NCBI GenBank assembly: GCA_023091735.1
Contig: JALKBU010000412.1
Coordinates: 1-42,069 of the forward strand
Length of the DNA: 42,069 bases
DNA from: Trichomonas tenax
Lineage: Eukaryota; Parabasalia; Trichomonadida; Trichomonadidae
Direction of reading: 5' to 3'
Shown here: piece after piece, positions 11,074 to 21,283 of the stretch
Layout: the number at the start of each line of letters is the position of its first letter
How positions within the stretch are numbered: the first letter of the stretch is position 1
The notes under the pieces: generated by a model
The model's input: the letters and a program-made list of their open reading frames with translations, nothing else
Database searches by the model: none
Told to the model about the DNA's origin: nothing
Position numbers and translations under genes: made by a program

Positions 11074-12574
11074 ATGAATAATACACAGAGACATGTTGTT
11101 CATACAAAAGATATCATTTATAACGTTCTTATTGATATTTACAATGCAGACAGAACCTGGTGCGTGGAAGATGAGAGATTGGCGAAGGAAGTTGCTTATT
11201 CTGGAAAAGTTCCAGGGACTATCACAAAAAGTGGTGTCCAGTACAAGATCCAGAGCGGCTATGAAGTCATGCTTGGTGCAAAGAACATGCAAGTCAGAAT
11301 TGGTGAAGATACATCAGCACGTATACAACAGCTCGAGAAAGAATATAACTTTTTTGGCTCAAACAAGACAGGAATCAAGCAGAGTGATGACACAGTTAAG
11401 GAGAGAAATCACAGATTTGATGGCACAGAGGAATGACAAAGACAACCAGAAGACGCAATTGATTCTCAGAATAAATAGACTCAAGGCCAAACTTCAAAAT
11501 CCACCACACGATGGAAGTGATATCGATGATAGAAACATATCACTCAAAGAGCAAATTGTTGAATCGAAGAAGAAAATCGATGAAGAAAAAGAATCAATAC
11601 CAGATCTTGAAACTCGCATTGAGAATCTCAACGGTGAAAAAGCACAGCTCACTCAACAAATTTCTGAGATCAATGATGAATTGAAGAGCCAATCCTCAGA
11701 TAATTCAAACTCAGACAATTTTTATCGCCTTATCAAGACAGTTGAGGGCGAATATGATGCCGAAATAAGAGAAAGAGATGTATTGAACCAAAAACTCAAC
11801 AACCAAGATGCTGAAATGAAGAGACTTGATAATTAAGCGAAAACAATCTATGAAAAGGCAATGAAGCACTCTCCGGAAAGAGAAGCTGAATTCAAGGACA
11901 ATACAAGATCTCCTTCAGTCCTTTCTCAATTGCTGAAGTAAGAAAGAGAGAAATACGAGGAAGCACAGAGGACGAATGGTCTCGATTTCAATCAGGTTAG
12001 ACATCAATATGAAAAGATGAAGAGGGAAGTTCAGCATGATGAAACGTACTTAAATGATCTTGCAGAGTTTATTGATCACTCGCAAGAAGCACTTAAGATA
12101 AGAGAGAAAAAACTTGAAGAAATGAGACACTTAATCACAAGAAGAACAAAGGTTTCATTTATGCAGTATCAATCAAAGCGTAAGTACACAGGAAAGATAA
12201 AGTTCGATCACGATTCACACGTGATCAACATCGCAGTCAAGCAGAAAGCAGACTCCGAGTTCACTGATGTATCGAACTTGTCAGGTGGTGAGAAGACATT
12301 CTGTTTAGTTTCTCTTCTCCTTTCTCTTTGGGATGCCATGGAATGTCCGTTCTACTGCGTCGATGAGTTTGACGTCTTCATGGATGCAATCAACAGACAA
12401 GCAGCGACATCACCTCTCGTTCAAGGCGCACAAGCGATGAGCACAAGACAGTTCATATTCATCACCTCTCTTTCTCTCGACCACCTTAAGAATGCAGGTG
12501 AAGATGTATCTATATTCGAAGTTGCTTCATCGAACAACGCCCGAAACTCCTTCCATATGTTAATAAAGCTATAG
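11074..12574 (+). pseudogene. C-terminal half of SMC6 (SMC5/6 complex), broken
   Basis: SMC6 is an ATPase of the SMC5/6 DNA repair complex. Only hinge-to-head sequence is present. 11074-11350 reads NVLIDIYNADRTWCVED and on to GYEVMLGAKNMQVRIGE, as at the end of an SMC6 hinge. After a frameshift at a T run near 11350 a coiled coil follows to 11833. In-frame TAA codons lie at 11834-11836 and 11939-11941. The last piece (12017-12574, 185 codons from an ATG) is an intact ABC-type head: signature LSGGEKTF, Walker B FYCVDEFDVFMD with its D-loop, and FIFITSLSLDHL. SMC6-type wording (SLWDAMECPFYCVDEFDVFMDAINR) supports SMC6 over other SMCs. The N-terminal head with Walker A is missing. A functional SMC6 must lie elsewhere if the complex is present. 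Confidence 0.75.
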
Positions 12575-13738
12575 AATGTTTTTTAAAGCTTTTTTTCCCA
12601 AAATGTGAAATTGGCTATATAAATATATATTTACATATGTCATATGCCCATTTTACACGACAAAATAATTTCTGCTTCGCTTGTTACTTAGTGAATAATT
12701 TAGTTTTAAGCTTCATATTCCTATCATTCATTTATAAATGGAAAGATCTATGATATAACAGAATGAATAACACTTTTACTGAAAATAGCCGAGTGATATC
12801 CCTAAAAGAGGCACACGTTGTTAAAATCTAAAGATATTTTCATGTTTCACTCTAAATTTTTCTGATAATAAAGAATTTTTGGTTATTTCGATCTGTTTAC
12901 GCTCTTGTGATAAAAATCAAAAATAGTTTTTTCAAAAAATGACGTTAAAACTTAACAAAAACTAAATGTTTAAAATCTATAATCAAAACATAATCAAATT
13001 ATAAAGAGTTAAGAATGAATTTGATCCTTTTGCAGGATTGAAAAAAATAAAATTGAAAACTTTCAACTTAATTTGACATGTAAATTTTGTCAAAATTTTG
13101 CAACACATCGAATTGGACACAAATTATGCATATGAGACATAATTAAAAAACAAATGACATGTAAAACGGAAATTTGACAAATAAAACGTCAAATTTCTAT
13201 AAATCGAAATAAACAGTGCACATAATTTATATGGACTGTTTGCATTACAAAAATCAAGTTTTGAAATCGTCACAAATAAAATAATTAAGACCCAAAAAAT
13301 TGTAAAATTATAATTTGCACATCACTGAGATGAAAATATTTTTGTAAAATTTTTATTGCAATTTTTTTGTAAAATTTTTATTGCAATTTTTTGTAAAAAT
13401 TTTATTTCGGTAATTGAATTTAATTATGCTCAAAATAAACTTGAAAATTCAACTCCACATCATCTGCGAAAAGCATGTTCCTACTCAAAATCTTAGATGT
13501 CGAGCTTTATTCTCTTACAATGGAAAAAATCAGTTTATGGAGCTCCAGAAACTGACAAAGACCAAGTGCAAGAGAGCAACTCCATAAAAATTCTCCAAGA
13601 ACTTGAACCACCGCAAATTCGATATATTAATGAATCTGGTTAGTCAAATGAAACAATAGCCGAAGAAGATTATCCTTGGCCTGACCATAAAATGAAAGCC
13701 GATAGAAAAAAAGTTAAATCAAGAAACAGATTGGATTG
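12575..13738. other. AT-rich spacer with simple repeats
   Basis: No intact gene. It includes a cluster of TGACATGTAAA motifs (13074-13084, 13155-13165) with nearby TTGTCAAA and TTTGACAAA variants, and a three-copy AT tandem repeat at 13338-13410. From about 13530 a short open frame (SVYGAPETDKDQVQESN, then a TAG) may be the decayed N-terminus of the M60-like pseudogene that follows, in another frame. Confidence 0.45.
13338..13410. repeat. AT-rich tandem repeat, unit about 24 bases, 3 copies
   Basis: Units ATTTTTGTAAAATTTTTATTGCA (23 bases), a 25-base variant at 13361-13385, and a third, partly diverged 25-base unit at 13386-13410. Lengths differ by the number of T residues, as expected for replication slippage. 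Confidence 0.7.
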
Positions 13739-16700
13739 ATGAAAATTTCTGCAAAAGATATTCGTCCTTGGCCCAAAATAATTGCTACGCGCATCCTGTT
13801 GGAGCTAGGCAATTCAATGGTGACGAAAAATCTATCTCAAAAGCTAAAAGATATAAAATTCGAGTTTATATTAACACAAGATACGGATATTACCATTGGA
13901 CAGGTATCTACATTCCACCTGGAGAACTAATTATCATTTAAATACCTTCAAAAAATGTAAAAACAATACAAGCGCGAATTAATTGTCACACTGAGTACAG
14001 TGTCCATAATAACGATAACCTAATGAGATATTCGAAGCTCTTCTGCGATATCACTCTTGAACCAGGCATAAATTACATTTCATGGCCTTATGGAGGAAAT
14101 CTCGAGTTTACTCTTCCAATTCACAGTTATGATAAAGGAATCGAAATCATTGTCACAGGTGGCATGAAAATGCCCGTGTTTTTCTATGGAATTCACTCAG
14201 ATGAAGAATGGGAGAATGAAATTGCAAATAATTCAAAGCCATTGGCAATAATAGAAAATGAAAACATGAAAATTGTTGCTCCAACATCATCTGTTAAGAC
14301 TGCTCTCAGGATGAATGACAATATGCTCTTTTGGCGTGGAATTGGTCAAGTTTAGAACTCGATTCAAGATTTGAAGTATTTTCCTCGTGGCAGTGAAGGA
14401 AATGTTATGATTCCACTGCAAACCAATATAAACACATCATCAAACACTGTTTCAACACTAGGCTACAATTTTATTCAAAATCCAATAACTTCTAGTGATG
14501 AATTGTTGAATTTCGATTCCACGAAATGGAGCATCACAAAGAGATATGGAAACCACCTCCAGCATGGATGTGGAATGGGCGATACCAAAGAATGGAAGAA
14601 TGTTGCAACAAGCATCTTCAATCACATGCTTAGAGCGAAGATGGACATCTTTGATGCAAGACGTCAATTCGATAGTTTTGGGAACTATTTTGATGGCAAT
14701 ATAAATGCTTATCTTTATTCTAATATCGATTCCAATGATCTCTCATGGTTCTATGAAAACTCAGTGTTGGTATTTGGCCTTGAAAAACAAAAACAATTGC
14801 TTCATGATCACATCAATCAAACATATTATTCAAGAAGAGATTATTCATATTTATCAGAACTCCTTCTTCACAGCTGTCACCAGTTTAACAGAGATATGCG
14901 TCCATACTTTAAATCCTTCACAAATGGTGTTAACTACGATGTTCCTGATGAAGTCAACAAATTAATTGATGGCATGAATCTCAAAGAATTTCATCATGTT
15001 TGCAATCTCTATCAATGTGGATATGTTCTAGATGATGTTGAAATAGACACTTCGCAGCCATTCCAGATTCCTGCTAGAAGATGTTATTTATTTGATTTCA
15101 TTAGATATATATGGAGACTAGAACAGGATGCATGAATTTTCTTTCGAAGTGTTGAAGGTGGAAAAGGAACATTTACAAAGATCGAAAATGGAAAATAGAG
15201 CTACAAACCTCCTGAAGATCAAAGCATCGATAAATTTTACGTCAAATACAAAGAAAAAGAAAATGGAAACATCGAAACAACGATAGTTAAAGTTAAGCAA
15301 ATCCATAATGGCGGAGAAGTCAAATATATCGTTCCGACAAGTTTTGACATCGATTATGCCTATAAATAATTTCTCGAAAAAGAATAGAACTTTGGATTAA
15401 TGATCAAGTATGATTCTGCAACTGTTGGTGATGATATAAATCAGCCAAAGTGGCTTGGAGTACTCGACATTAAGTTCTATCCAAAACAAACTGCTAAATA
15501 CAAATTCGTTAACAAATATCATTTTCCATCAATAATTTATTTATCAAAAGAAAAACTCTCCAAAGATATCCAAAAAGATGAACCTTCGATTATATGGAAA
15601 TATTCCAGTGGTGATGATTATTCACAAACAGTCAAAAACTCTAATTACGTTGAATTAACACAAGATGTTTGTTATTACATTAGATTCATTGTTCTCAACA
15701 ACGAAGGAAACAATATTGGTGAAATAGTTTATTCAAAAAATGGCAGCGATGATAAATTCCATTCAATTGATATGGAAAGAGTTTTCTTCCCATGCTCAAT
15801 ATTAAAAGATGTTGAAAAGAATCGATTCGTTCCTAATTACGAAAATGATCCAAGTTTAGGCATCTTTAGAGATAGTAGATTACTAATTTATGACCAAAGC
15901 AATTTTGAAATGAAGAACAGTGTTGATTCATTAGCTTTCCCAAGAGTTTATCAAATTGATTTCCACAATAATATTAATGAAGACAGAATATATTTCCCGA
16001 CATCTTCGAATTTTGATGATTCAAATTATTCGATAACTTTTGATGAAATTGAAATATTTAAAGGAAAACTCAACAAAGGAGAGGATACAATCATTTTCAA
16101 TCAATCGTACATTGGAAGTAAATGCAGCATTTCCATTACAAGCAGCAGCAAACCACTTTCACAGTTCATTAATATACAGCCACAGTTATATATTGGTGAT
16201 TCAAAGAATATTATTCCAGCGACACATTCAAAGATCATCAAAGAAGGCGAATGCGAACTTTCATCCATTGGTTTGTATTATTAATGGAAAAGGATGGTAT
16301 CTCCACGAGAATTCAAATATCACGTTCAAATTAAATCTGAACAGTACTGGAAACTCAATGGCAAACATGAACAACATCAGAAAAGCAATTCCAACTTCCA
16401 CTTTATTCAATCAAAAACTTGAAACCAAATACAGAATATAATATCAAAATAGTTGTCAAAGGCGATGTTGGAATTGCTGGATTTTTAGCTGATGGTGATA
16501 TCATTGATATGAATGCAGTTTCTAATGATGTCACTGGAGAAGTAATTGAAACAGTATCAGAAGAAGTTCCTTGTGAATGTGATATTGCAAATTCATCAAA
16601 TGGTCCAAATCTAAATGAAGATGATGATAATACAATTCCTGAATCAAGTAAATTAGGATTAATCATTGGATGTGCTGTTGGTGGTGTTGTTTTAATTATC

Positions 16701-16826
16701 ATTATTGTTGTAATTATCGTTATTGTCATTCTCATTAAAAAGAAGAAAGCCGAAAATGATGAAGACAGTTCATCATCAGAAACATGCTCCACGAAAGGAG
16801 AGATATCATACAATCAATATTTCTAA
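13739..16826 (+). pseudogene. M60-like (enhancin/gluzincin) surface peptidase, broken
   Basis: One frame runs from 13739 to about 16255 with in-frame stops at 13939 (TAA), 14353 (TAG), 15133 (TGA), 15196 (TAG), 15367 (TAA) and 15385 (TAG). Frame changes near 16255 and 16420 lead to the C-terminus. In order: an M60 N-terminal piece (HWTGIYIPPGELI; KPLAIIENENMKIVAPTSS; MLFWRGIG), the gluzincin region (14530-14900), a PA14-like beta domain (about 15400-16000; PKWLGVLDIKFYPKQTAKY), and a C-terminal transmembrane helix (16650-16735, GLIIGCAVGGVVLIIII) with a KKKK stop-transfer and short acidic tail ending NQYF. Intact trichomonad M60 proteins are cell-surface proteins thought to act on host mucins. 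Where HExGH would be expected the sequence reads KRYGN, so the zinc site may have been lost as well; GDTKEWKN fits the later Glu ligand. Confidence 0.75.
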
Positions 16827-17228
16827 TTATTCGATAATCAACATTTTGTTTTTCCTAAAATTTAAAACTCAATTTCAATCTTTCATTTTTTTGCTTTCAT
16901 TTATTTTAAATTGATATTATCATAGGGAGAATTTGTAATGCGGAGAAGCTATGATAAATATTTAATGATTTAATAGGTGATTTTGAAATTTCGATTTTTT
17001 AAATGTGTTTAAAGATCAATGAAGATGCATATAACTTAGATTTCATGAGTATTATATTGTGTACAAAGGAAAATGGTGGATTTTATTCTTATTTTTTGAT
17101 CAAAAATATTTATTATCAGAAATGTGACAAAATTGAAAATTTAGCGGAAAGTTGGATGGAAACCTCCTAAAAATCGAATTTTGGCTATATTTTACTATAA
17201 AAACGTGACAAATTTCGAAAATAACAAA
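16827..17228. other. Spacer before the thioredoxin-like gene
   Basis: AT-rich, no gene seen. The final 70 bases carry GAATTTTGGCTATATTTTACTATA but no good TCA(T/C)T(A/T) initiator. Confidence 0.4.
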
Positions 17229-17903
17229 ATGCTCAGTCTTTTTACAGGATTGACATACTCAAGATCTCTTTATTCGACATTATACGATGTAGAGAACGAA
17301 AAACCATACGTTGTCATGTTTATAACGCCTAAAAACGACTATGTTCAGCAAGCAGAACCAGAATTCAACTCTACACGCGATGAGTTGAAAGATTTCTGCG
17401 AATTCATGGAGGTCGATGTCAATAAGGAGTTCTTGTTGGGAACAAGACTTCGTATTATTTACACACCAGTTATTTACGTATTTTGGAAGGGAAAGGCTCA
17501 TTATTTCTCTCAAACCGAGATATCCAAGGACAAGATTTACGCATTCATCGCTCAAACGATCGGTACAAACGTTCCAATGCTCAAAGAATCTGATATTGCA
17601 ACGAAGAGACCACTTATTGCCATGTTTACAAAGCGTCTGAAACCACCGACAGCAGTTTCTTTCGCCCAGTTCAACCTCACAAACACAGACGTAAGATTAG
17701 CTTGGACAAATCAAAAGTCTGTCATTGAGGCATTTAGAGTTACAGAAATTCCATCAATTTACTTCTTCAAGGACGGTGTCCGCAAGAAATATGACGGACC
17801 TACAGAAGCTTCAAAATTCGTCGAAGAAATTCGTCAGCACTTCGATATCCACGAATCAGAGGCAGAAAAAGAGACAATTAAGCAGGCTAGATTTGAGCTT
17901 TAA
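17229..17903 (+). CDS. Tandem thioredoxin-fold protein without CxxC
   Basis: 224 residues from the first ATG (17229; the frame is open to a TTG at 17181). Two thioredoxin-like units are seen: about 24-112 (PYVVMFITP, cis-proline segment YTPVIYVFWKG at 79-89) and about 125-205 (PLIAMFTKR, cis-proline segment EIPSIYFFKDG at 173-183). Neither has the CxxC redox pair (TPKN and KRLK take its place), so a chaperone or binding role like PDI b/b' domains is more likely than oxidoreductase activity. The N-terminus MLSLFTGLTYSRSLYS resembles the M-L-S...R- presequences of trichomonad hydrogenosomal proteins; there is no KDEL-like ending. The stop sits in TTTAAAATAA, giving the overlapping TAAA poly(A) signal. 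Function is inference; the fold is fairly secure. Confidence 0.7.
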   Translation: MLSLFTGLTYSRSLYSTLYDVENEKPYVVMFITPKNDYVQQAEPEFNSTRDELKDFCEFMEVDVNKEFLLGTRLRIIYTPVIYVFWKGKAHYFSQTEISKDKIYAFIAQTIGTNVPMLKESDIATKRPLIAMFTKRLKPPTAVSFAQFNLTNTDVRLAWTNQKSVIEAFRVTEIPSIYFFKDGVRKKYDGPTEASKFVEEIRQHFDIHESEAEKETIKQARFEL

Positions 17904-18278
17904 AATAATGCGATAAATAAATTAAAAATATAGGAAACAAATTAATTCTAAAAATTATCCATTTAATGATTCAATTAAAGCTATAATTATTACGAACTCA
18001 ACTACGAAATCATATGTTGGTGAGTTCTGATGGCTTCATTGGAGTTTTTTTATCTTTGTGAAATAATAATTTGTTATCATTTATGATTTTAGTTTAATAT
18101 GTATACAACAGAGACTTTTGAAGAAAATGTCATGTATCAACTTCGCAGTTTGCTTAAAAATATTTTTATTCAAAATATTATTTGCGTTATCAAAGTTAGG
18201 ACATAAAACAATCATCTTCAATGAGTTGGCAGTGAAATTGGTTGATCAATGCGCTTCAAATAAGAAAAAGTTTGAATC
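17904..18278. other. AT-rich spacer
   Basis: No gene seen between the thioredoxin-like gene and the decayed 5' part of the ankyrin gene. The only landmark is the AATAAATTAAAAATA region just after the first stop. Confidence 0.4.
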
Positions 18279-18503
18279 ATTGTAAACAAAACTGAATATG
18301 AGCTTGTTCTCCTGGTAAAATCAGCTAAAATTTTGGTGTTTAATGAAATAATTAATAAGGAGTGCCAATATAATGAATTCGGGTAAAAAAAGAAGAACAT
18401 TTCAGTTTTTTCTCTCGAAATGATTAATTTATTGATGAAATACAACATTCCTATATCAAAAAAAGACAATTCGGTAATTGAGAATTGTACGTTAAAACAA
18501 AAA
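18279..18503 (+). pseudogene. Decayed N-terminal part of the ankyrin A gene
   Basis: A frame offset from the ORF that follows reads VNKTEYELVLLVKSAKILVF, a TAA at 18384-18386, then FSLEMINLLMKYNIPISKKD and VIENCTLKQK before a TAA at 18504. This matches the N-terminal helical region that precedes ankyrin repeats in many trichomonad proteins and leads directly into the ankyrin A ORF, with a shift at the run AAAACAAAAATAATG. It suggests the gene once began further upstream. Confidence 0.5.
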
Positions 18504-18505
18504 TA

Positions 18506-19543
18506 ATGTTGAAAGAAATCTTAGAGAAAGATGATGCAGAAGCATTGAATAACTTCGTGTCAAATCATAGTAAAATTGAATATGAAGACACCATAATAGA
18601 TATTCCTGGTTTATTCAAATTATTTTGCAGAAATTGTTGCGTTCGATGTCTTCAAGATTTCCTTGTTCAATATTCTATCTACGACTATGATTGTGGTGAG
18701 TTTATATATGAAGCAGCTAAAAATGGAAACATTGAAATTTTGAAAGTTTTAAATAATCAAACAATTCCATTATTAAGAGCTTTTGAAGGAGCAATAACAG
18801 GAGGAAAGTTCGATGTAGTCATATTTCTTTATGCAAATGCATATGATGATATAAAGAATGAAATATTCAATCTTCAAAATTTAATTCTTGCAGTGAAAGG
18901 AGGAAACTTAGACTGTATAAAGTTTATAATGGACGAATATAATAATAATGATATGCTTGATTTGAACGATATAAATCGAGTAAAGTGTTCTGCGTTAAAA
19001 ACATCAATTGATATCGGAAACTTTGATATTGTTAAATATCTACTAGAAAATGGTGTGAAGATAACTGATGACGAGAAACTTCTTAAGTCAATACTGAAGT
19101 GCAAAGATATTCGTATATTAACAATATTGCTGCAGCATCCGTCGATATCTGAATTTAAAATTAGTGAAGGAAAAACATTAATTGATTTAGCCATTGATTC
19201 ATGCAATGAAGATCTAGCTGCATTGATTTTAACAAATAGTAAGAACATACCACAGAACTATTTCATCAGATTTCTATTTAATTCAGTTCCGAAAAAATTA
19301 TATAATTTAACTAAATTTTTGCTTTTTAATGGAGTTCCCGCAAGCGCAACGAACGAAAACAAAGAAACGATTCTTCACATCGCTGCTTCACTTGGAGATA
19401 TTGAGATGTGTAATCTCATTCTCAAGTTTGGAAAAAATATCAATATTAGTGCTGTCGATAACAGAAAACGCACTGCAGTTCAAAGAGCAATATCAGAAGG
19501 ACATGTTGAGTGTGCCAGAATCATTTTGCAGAAAAGCAAATGA
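18506..19543 (+). CDS. Ankyrin repeat protein A (5'-truncated)
   Basis: 345 residues from the ATG at 18506. The N-terminal 100 residues are degenerate trichomonad ankyrin-type helices. Clearer repeats follow: IDIGNFDIVKYLLENGVKI, TLIDLAIDSCNEDLAALIL, TILHIAASLGDIEMCNLIL, TAVQRAISEGHVECARIIL. Ankyrin repeats bind partner proteins; no enzymatic domain is present. The open frame goes back to a TTG at 18485, but 18506 is the first ATG. Because a related frame with a stop lies immediately upstream, this ORF is probably the surviving part of a longer gene, and it may or may not be expressed. It converges on ankyrin B with 15 bases between the stop codons. Confidence 0.6.
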   Translation: MLKEILEKDDAEALNNFVSNHSKIEYEDTIIDIPGLFKLFCRNCCVRCLQDFLVQYSIYDYDCGEFIYEAAKNGNIEILKVLNNQTIPLLRAFEGAITGGKFDVVIFLYANAYDDIKNEIFNLQNLILAVKGGNLDCIKFIMDEYNNNDMLDLNDINRVKCSALKTSIDIGNFDIVKYLLENGVKITDDEKLLKSILKCKDIRILTILLQHPSISEFKISEGKTLIDLAIDSCNEDLAALILTNSKNIPQNYFIRFLFNSVPKKLYNLTKFLLFNGVPASATNENKETILHIAASLGDIEMCNLILKFGKNINISAVDNRKRTAVQRAISEGHVECARIILQKSK

Positions 19544-19549
19544 AAGAAA

Positions 19550-19563
19550 AATAAATATTTATT
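19550..19563. promoter_or_regulatory. Palindromic shared poly(A) signal between convergent ankyrin genes
   Basis: AATAAATATTTATT is a perfect palindrome spanning the 15-base gap between the two stop codons, so each strand carries AATAAA close to its own stop. Ankyrin B's TAA is also inside the palindrome and gives a TAAA overlapping the stop, the arrangement described for Trichomonas poly(A) signals. Confidence 0.6.
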
Positions 19564-20920
19564 CACGGTTTTTTTGTTTGATAAGAAGATCTCTAATTTC
19601 TTGTGTTTCTGCAACGGACAGAGCAGAATTTCCTGTTTTGTTTTTGGCATTAATATCTATTCCTTTGAGTGATAACAGGAATTTACAAACTTCATAATGC
19701 CCATTTGTTGCAGCGACAAACAAAGTTGTCTCATTCCACTTATTCGGAGAGTTTGGATTAACTTTTGGAAGTTTCGCGAAGTACTTGACTGCTTCAAGAT
19801 TTCCTTCACGACAGAACCAATGGAAGGCATCAGAACCGTATTTGCAGCGGTATAAATGATCGACGCCAGCTTCAACAAGCATTTTAGCCAATGTGAAGTT
19901 ATTATCGCTGGCGGCTTGAAGGAGAATGTTGTTTTCATATCTATCAACAACATCGCAGTATTTCTCTTTGACACCGAATTTAAGTGCTTCTGTATCATTT
20001 TCGTTTGCGATTTTCTCGAAAATTTCATAAATCTCCTCGAATATATCATTGGATTTTTCAAGGCTCTTTAATGCATCAATGTTGGAAATCTTTTCTTCAA
20101 CCGGTTCTTCAGGAGCTTCTTTTTCCTTTTCATCCTCTTCATAATATGAATAAGAAGAAGAGTAGTAGTAGTAAGAATATTCATTCTTTTGTTCTTCAAG
20201 GACTAACGGTGAATCTTCCTTCGAACTTGATTTCTTTGGCTTTTTGTCTTTCTTTTCTTTTTCAGCTTCTTTTTGCTCTTCTTCCTCAGGTTTGTCTTCA
20301 TTTTGATCAGCTTTTGTTTCTTCTTCTTCATTATTGGTATCTTTTTGTTTTGTTTCTTCAGCATTTGCTTTGGATCCCTCTGGTTTTGGCTCTGTAGCAT
20401 TTGTTTCTTCATTAGGTTTGGTTTCTTCATCTGAAGAAAGTTTTATTTTTAATTCTACATGCAAAGGTTCATTCTTTGTATTCATTTTCTCTATTTCTTC
20501 ACGTAGTCTTTGTATTTCTTCTTTTTGAGCGTTATTTTCTTCTTTTAGTTTCTGATTTTCGATTTTCATATCTTTTTTAGACACTGCAGCTCCAATTATC
20601 TTGAAAACTCGTCCAAAGCATTTGGGTTTAAGTACCTTTTTGGCTATTTTGAAAAATCTGAAGACATTTTCAATGTCTTGTTTTCCATCTTCATTAAAAT
20701 CAATGTTAAGGTATCGAAATATAGAGAACCTTTTGTGTGTTTTCAAGTACTTCTTGCTTTTCTCCATGATGTAAATCGCTTGGTCGACATTTAATTTTGA
20801 TTCTTTAAGAACGCCTTTTAGATCTTTGTATTCGAGAACATCGAAAAGACTATCGTTAGATATCATCTCTGGGAGTTTCTCTGCTGTCCTTTTGTAATCT
20901 AAATGATCAAGGTCATTCAT
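19559..20920 (-). CDS. Ankyrin repeat protein B with coiled coil and acidic linker
   Basis: 453 residues, ATG at 20918-20920. In order: a helical N-terminal domain (1-110; LFDVLEYKDLKGVLKESKL, DQAIYIMEKS) resembling that found before the repeats of many trichomonad ankyrin proteins; a coiled coil (117-148; MKIENQKLKEENNAQKEEI); a long Glu/Lys-rich linker (about 160-280) with a Tyr/Ser patch (248-260); and ankyrin repeats (about 328-447; NILLQAASDNNFTLAKMLVE, ETTLFVAATNGHYEVCKFLL, NSALSVAETQEIRDLLI). Probably a cytoplasmic protein-binding scaffold; the partner is unknown. It is intact. An Inr-like element lies 10 bases upstream, which suggests it is transcribed. It converges with ankyrin A. 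Confidence 0.85.
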   Translation of the reverse strand: MNDLDHLDYKRTAEKLPEMISNDSLFDVLEYKDLKGVLKESKLNVDQAIYIMEKSKKYLKTHKRFSIFRYLNIDFNEDGKQDIENVFRFFKIAKKVLKPKCFGRVFKIIGAAVSKKDMKIENQKLKEENNAQKEEIQRLREEIEKMNTKNEPLHVELKIKLSSDEETKPNEETNATEPKPEGSKANAEETKQKDTNNEEEETKADQNEDKPEEEEQKEAEKEKKDKKPKKSSSKEDSPLVLEEQKNEYSYYYYSSSYSYYEEDEKEKEAPEEPVEEKISNIDALKSLEKSNDIFEEIYEIFEKIANENDTEALKFGVKEKYCDVVDRYENNILLQAASDNNFTLAKMLVEAGVDHLYRCKYGSDAFHWFCREGNLEAVKYFAKLPKVNPNSPNKWNETTLFVAATNGHYEVCKFLLSLKGIDINAKNKTGNSALSVAETQEIRDLLIKQKNRE

Positions 20921-20926
20921 TTTTTA

Positions 20927-20932
20927 TAATGA
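20927..20932 (-). promoter_or_regulatory. Inr-like initiator of ankyrin B
   Basis: Minus-strand TCATTA within ACATTTCATTATAAAAAATG. It matches the trichomonad core initiator TCA(+1)(T/C)T(A/T), with the predicted +1 A at 20930, 10 bases before the ATG. Confidence 0.6.
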
Positions 20933-21283
20933 AATGTGTTGGCATTTTATTATTAAAAAAGTCGTAATTTTTTTTGCGATTTTTAAGCTTTGTTTCATTA
21001 TGTGTGCTCATTTTTGAATTGATTCTTCGATTTAAAGTTTGAAAAAACCCTAAATGGAGATTGAATAAATTTTTTTGTGACAACAGATTATATAACTTAT
21101 GCCATAGTTTGCATACTTAATGGTGATGCTATTTATGAATGGGTTCGTGAATTTGATACATTTTCGAAAGAACTGTGTTCTATTTTTGTTAGTTTTAATA
21201 AGCATGATTTTGACGGAGTTGTTAGCCAAAGCTCACTTATTTTTGCCAATAGAAGCATATATAATTCACAATTAAAAGTTATT
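20933..21283. other. Spacer upstream of ankyrin B
   Basis: No intact gene. On the minus strand 21080-21280 has a weakly protein-like frame (YMLLLAKISELWLTTPSKS) that may continue the remnant at 21284-21535 after a frameshift. Confidence 0.35.

Noticed and set aside
11834..16284. Reassigned stop codons (alternative genetic code) to explain in-frame stops
   Set aside because: The long intact genes use no internal TAA, TAG or TGA, and several pseudogenes also carry frameshifts.
20203..20528. Alternative frames over the acidic linker of ankyrin B
   Set aside because: Low-complexity shadows of the GAA/AAA-rich linker.
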